From JANOGU01 sp964499865 (GTDB lineage Bacteria > Pseudomonadota > Alphaproteobacteria > Rhodobacterales > Rhodobacteraceae), in assembly GCA_964499865.1 (NCBI GenBank), contig CAZCPY010000154.1, positions 1-6,994 on the forward strand: DNA of 6,994 bases, in the 5' to 3' direction. Below, piece after piece: positions 5,577 to 6,994 of the stretch. Numbering within the stretch: the first letter of the stretch is position 1; every line of letters starts with the position of its first letter. A program made the position numbers and the translations under genes. The notes under the pieces were generated by a model. That model was not told the origin of the DNA. It did not search any database and worked only from the letters and a program-made list of their open reading frames with translations.

Positions 5577-6994
5577 ATGCAGAATGACCGCACCACCTCC
5601 CCCGACCCCTCCACCCCTGCCGCCCGCGCCGTCGTCATCGGCGCGGGCCTGGGCGGGCTGGCCGCGGCGATGCGGCTGGGGGCCAAGGGCTACCAGGTCA
5701 CCGTGATCGACCGGCTGGACGTGCCCGGCGGCCGCGGCTCCTCGATCGCGCAGGGCGGGCACCGCTTCGACCTCGGCCCCACCATCGTGACCGTGCCGCA
5801 GGGCCTGCGCGAGCTGTTCGCCGCCTGCGGCCGCGACTTCGACGCCGAGGTGGACCTGCGGCCGATGGACCCGTTCTACACCATCGCCTGGCCCGACGGG
5901 TCGACCTTCACCGCCCGCCCCGACCCCGCGGACACGCGGGCCGAGGTGGCGCGGCTGTCGCCGTCCGATCTTGCAGGCTACGACCGGTTCCTGCGCGACA
6001 GCGCGGCGCGCTATCGCTACGGCTTTGAAAACCTTGGCCGCCGACCGATGCACCGGCTGGCCGACCTGATCGCGGCGCTGCCGCGCTTTGCCATGCTGCG
6101 CGCCGACCGGTCGGTGCATGCCCATGCCGCCGCCCGCGTGGCCGACCCGCGGCTGCGCTTCGCGCTGTCGTTCCACCCGCTGTTCATCGGCGGCGACCCG
6201 TTCCGGGCGACGTCGATGTATATCCTGGTCAACCACCTCGAAAGCGCCTTCGGGGTTCACTACGTCATGGGCGGCATCGCGGCGCTGGCCGCGGCGATGG
6301 CGCGCGTGGTCGAGGGGCAGGGCGGCCGGATCGTGCAGAACGCCGAGGCCGACGAGGTGCTGGTCGCCCAGGGGCGCGCGCGCGGCGTCCTTCTGACCGA
6401 CGGGCGGGTGATTCCGGGCGAAATCGTGGTGTCGAACGCCGATGCGGGCCAGACCTACGACCGGCTGCTGCGCAAGCGCGTGCAGCGCCGCTGGACGCCG
6501 GCGCGGCTGGCACGGTCGCGCTGGTCGATGGGGCTGTTCGTCTGGTATTTCGGCACCCGCGGCACGCGGGGCATGTGGCCGGGCGCCGGGCACCACACGA
6601 TCCTGGTCGGCCCCCGCTACCGCGAGCATATCCGCGACATCTTCGTCGCCGGGCGCCTGTCGCCGGACATGAGCCTTTATGTCCACCGCCCCACCGTGAC
6701 CGACCCCTCGGCCGCGCCCGCCGGGGACGACACCTTCTACGCCCTGTCGCCGGTGCCGCACCTGGGCCACGCCGACCCCACCGACTGGGCGGCAGAGGCC
6801 GAGGGCTACCGCGCCCGCGTGCAGGCGGTGCTGGAGGAGCGGCTGCTGCCGGGTCTCGGCGCGCATCTGACCGAAAGCCTGGTGTTCACGCCGGAAACCT
6901 TCCGCGACCGCTACCTCGCGCCCTACGGGTCCGGCTTTTCCATCGAGCCGCGGATCCTGCAATCGGCCTGGTTCCGGCCCCACAACGTCAGCGA
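5577..6994 (+). CDS. crtI: Phytoene desaturase CrtI, 3' end cut off by the window
   Basis: CrtI is an FAD-dependent membrane-associated enzyme that desaturates phytoene to neurosporene (three steps, as in Rhodobacter) or lycopene (four steps) in carotenoid synthesis. The visible part has 472 complete codons and no stop. The Rossmann FAD motif GAGLGG is at residues 22-27, with the acidic Asp45 in VTVIDRLDVPGGRG. Strong CrtI signatures follow: HRFDLGPTIVTVPQ, LSFHPLFIGGDPF, SMYILV, FGVHYVMGGI, VVSNADAG, SMGLFVWYFGT, YALSPVPHL, LVFTPETFRDRY and FSIEPRILQSAWFRPHNVSE. Family members have about 500-525 residues, so some 40-50 are missing, including the C-terminal FAD motif (VGAGTHPGAG in relatives). 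ATG 5577 leaves 19 residues before the Rossmann strand, as in Rhodobacter CrtI, but has no Shine-Dalgarno. An in-frame GTG at 5487 is open but would read through the promoter. The number of desaturation steps cannot be decided from sequence; crtB is a common downstream partner. Confidence 0.95.
   Translation, partial: MQNDRTTSPDPSTPAARAVVIGAGLGGLAAAMRLGAKGYQVTVIDRLDVPGGRGSSIAQGGHRFDLGPTIVTVPQGLRELFAACGRDFDAEVDLRPMDPFYTIAWPDGSTFTARPDPADTRAEVARLSPSDLAGYDRFLRDSAARYRYGFENLGRRPMHRLADLIAALPRFAMLRADRSVHAHAAARVADPRLRFALSFHPLFIGGDPFRATSMYILVNHLESAFGVHYVMGGIAALAAAMARVVEGQGGRIVQNAEADEVLVAQGRARGVLLTDGRVIPGEIVVSNADAGQTYDRLLRKRVQRRWTPARLARSRWSMGLFVWYFGTRGTRGMWPGAGHHTILVGPRYREHIRDIFVAGRLSPDMSLYVHRPTVTDPSAAPAGDDTFYALSPVPHLGHADPTDWAAEAEGYRARVQAVLEERLLPGLGAHLTESLVFTPETFRDRYLAPYGSGFSIEPRILQSAWFRPHNVS

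Noticed and set aside
5571..6983. Long minus-strand frame opposite crtI
   Set aside because: The + strand reads as a near-complete CrtI with FAD motif and family signatures; the minus reading is biased Arg/Gly/His sequence.

Overview
The window is high-GC DNA from an alphaproteobacterium, most probably a member of the Rhodobacteraceae (Rhodobacter/Rhodovulum/Paracoccus relatives). I base this on the plant-type glutathione reductase, the hflK-hflC-Do protease order, and a phytoene desaturase that closely resembles my recollection of the Rhodobacter CrtI proteins. No database search was possible. All five protein genes read on the + strand.

Layout. Bases 1-53 are the sequence just upstream of gor. 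Bases 54-1415 encode glutathione reductase (gor). After 60 bases comes hflK (1476-2666), which shares one base with hflC (2666-3556); together they encode the membrane SPFH complex that controls FtsH. A 211-base gap holds a weak hairpin terminator and a strong ribosome binding site. It leads into a secreted Do/HtrA-family serine protease with two PDZ domains (3768-5246), which is closed by a strong hairpin at 5265-5295. A 330-base intergenic region (5247-5576) follows, with a three-unit 15-bp tandem repeat, a C/G-rich REP-like inverted repeat, a second hairpin and finally an AT-richer promoter. The last gene, crtI (phytoene desaturase), starts at 5577 and runs off the right edge with about 472 codons visible.

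How the genes work together. gor, hflKC and the Do protease form a housekeeping stress block: thiol redox balance in the cytoplasm, control of membrane proteolysis, and periplasmic protein quality control. crtI belongs to a different process, carotenoid synthesis. Its promoter carries a TGT-N12-ACA site, the motif bound by the photosynthesis repressor PpsR/CrtJ in purple bacteria. So the window probably spans the border between an envelope-stress operon and the start of a carotenoid or photosynthesis gene cluster.

The most interesting part is the 36 bases before crtI. A sigma-70-like promoter, the PpsR-type site and a perfect 16-bp palindrome are packed together, and the predicted transcription start falls on or next to the ATG, which has no Shine-Dalgarno sequence. 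I found no evidence of a wholly new system, mobile element, CRISPR array or RNA gene.
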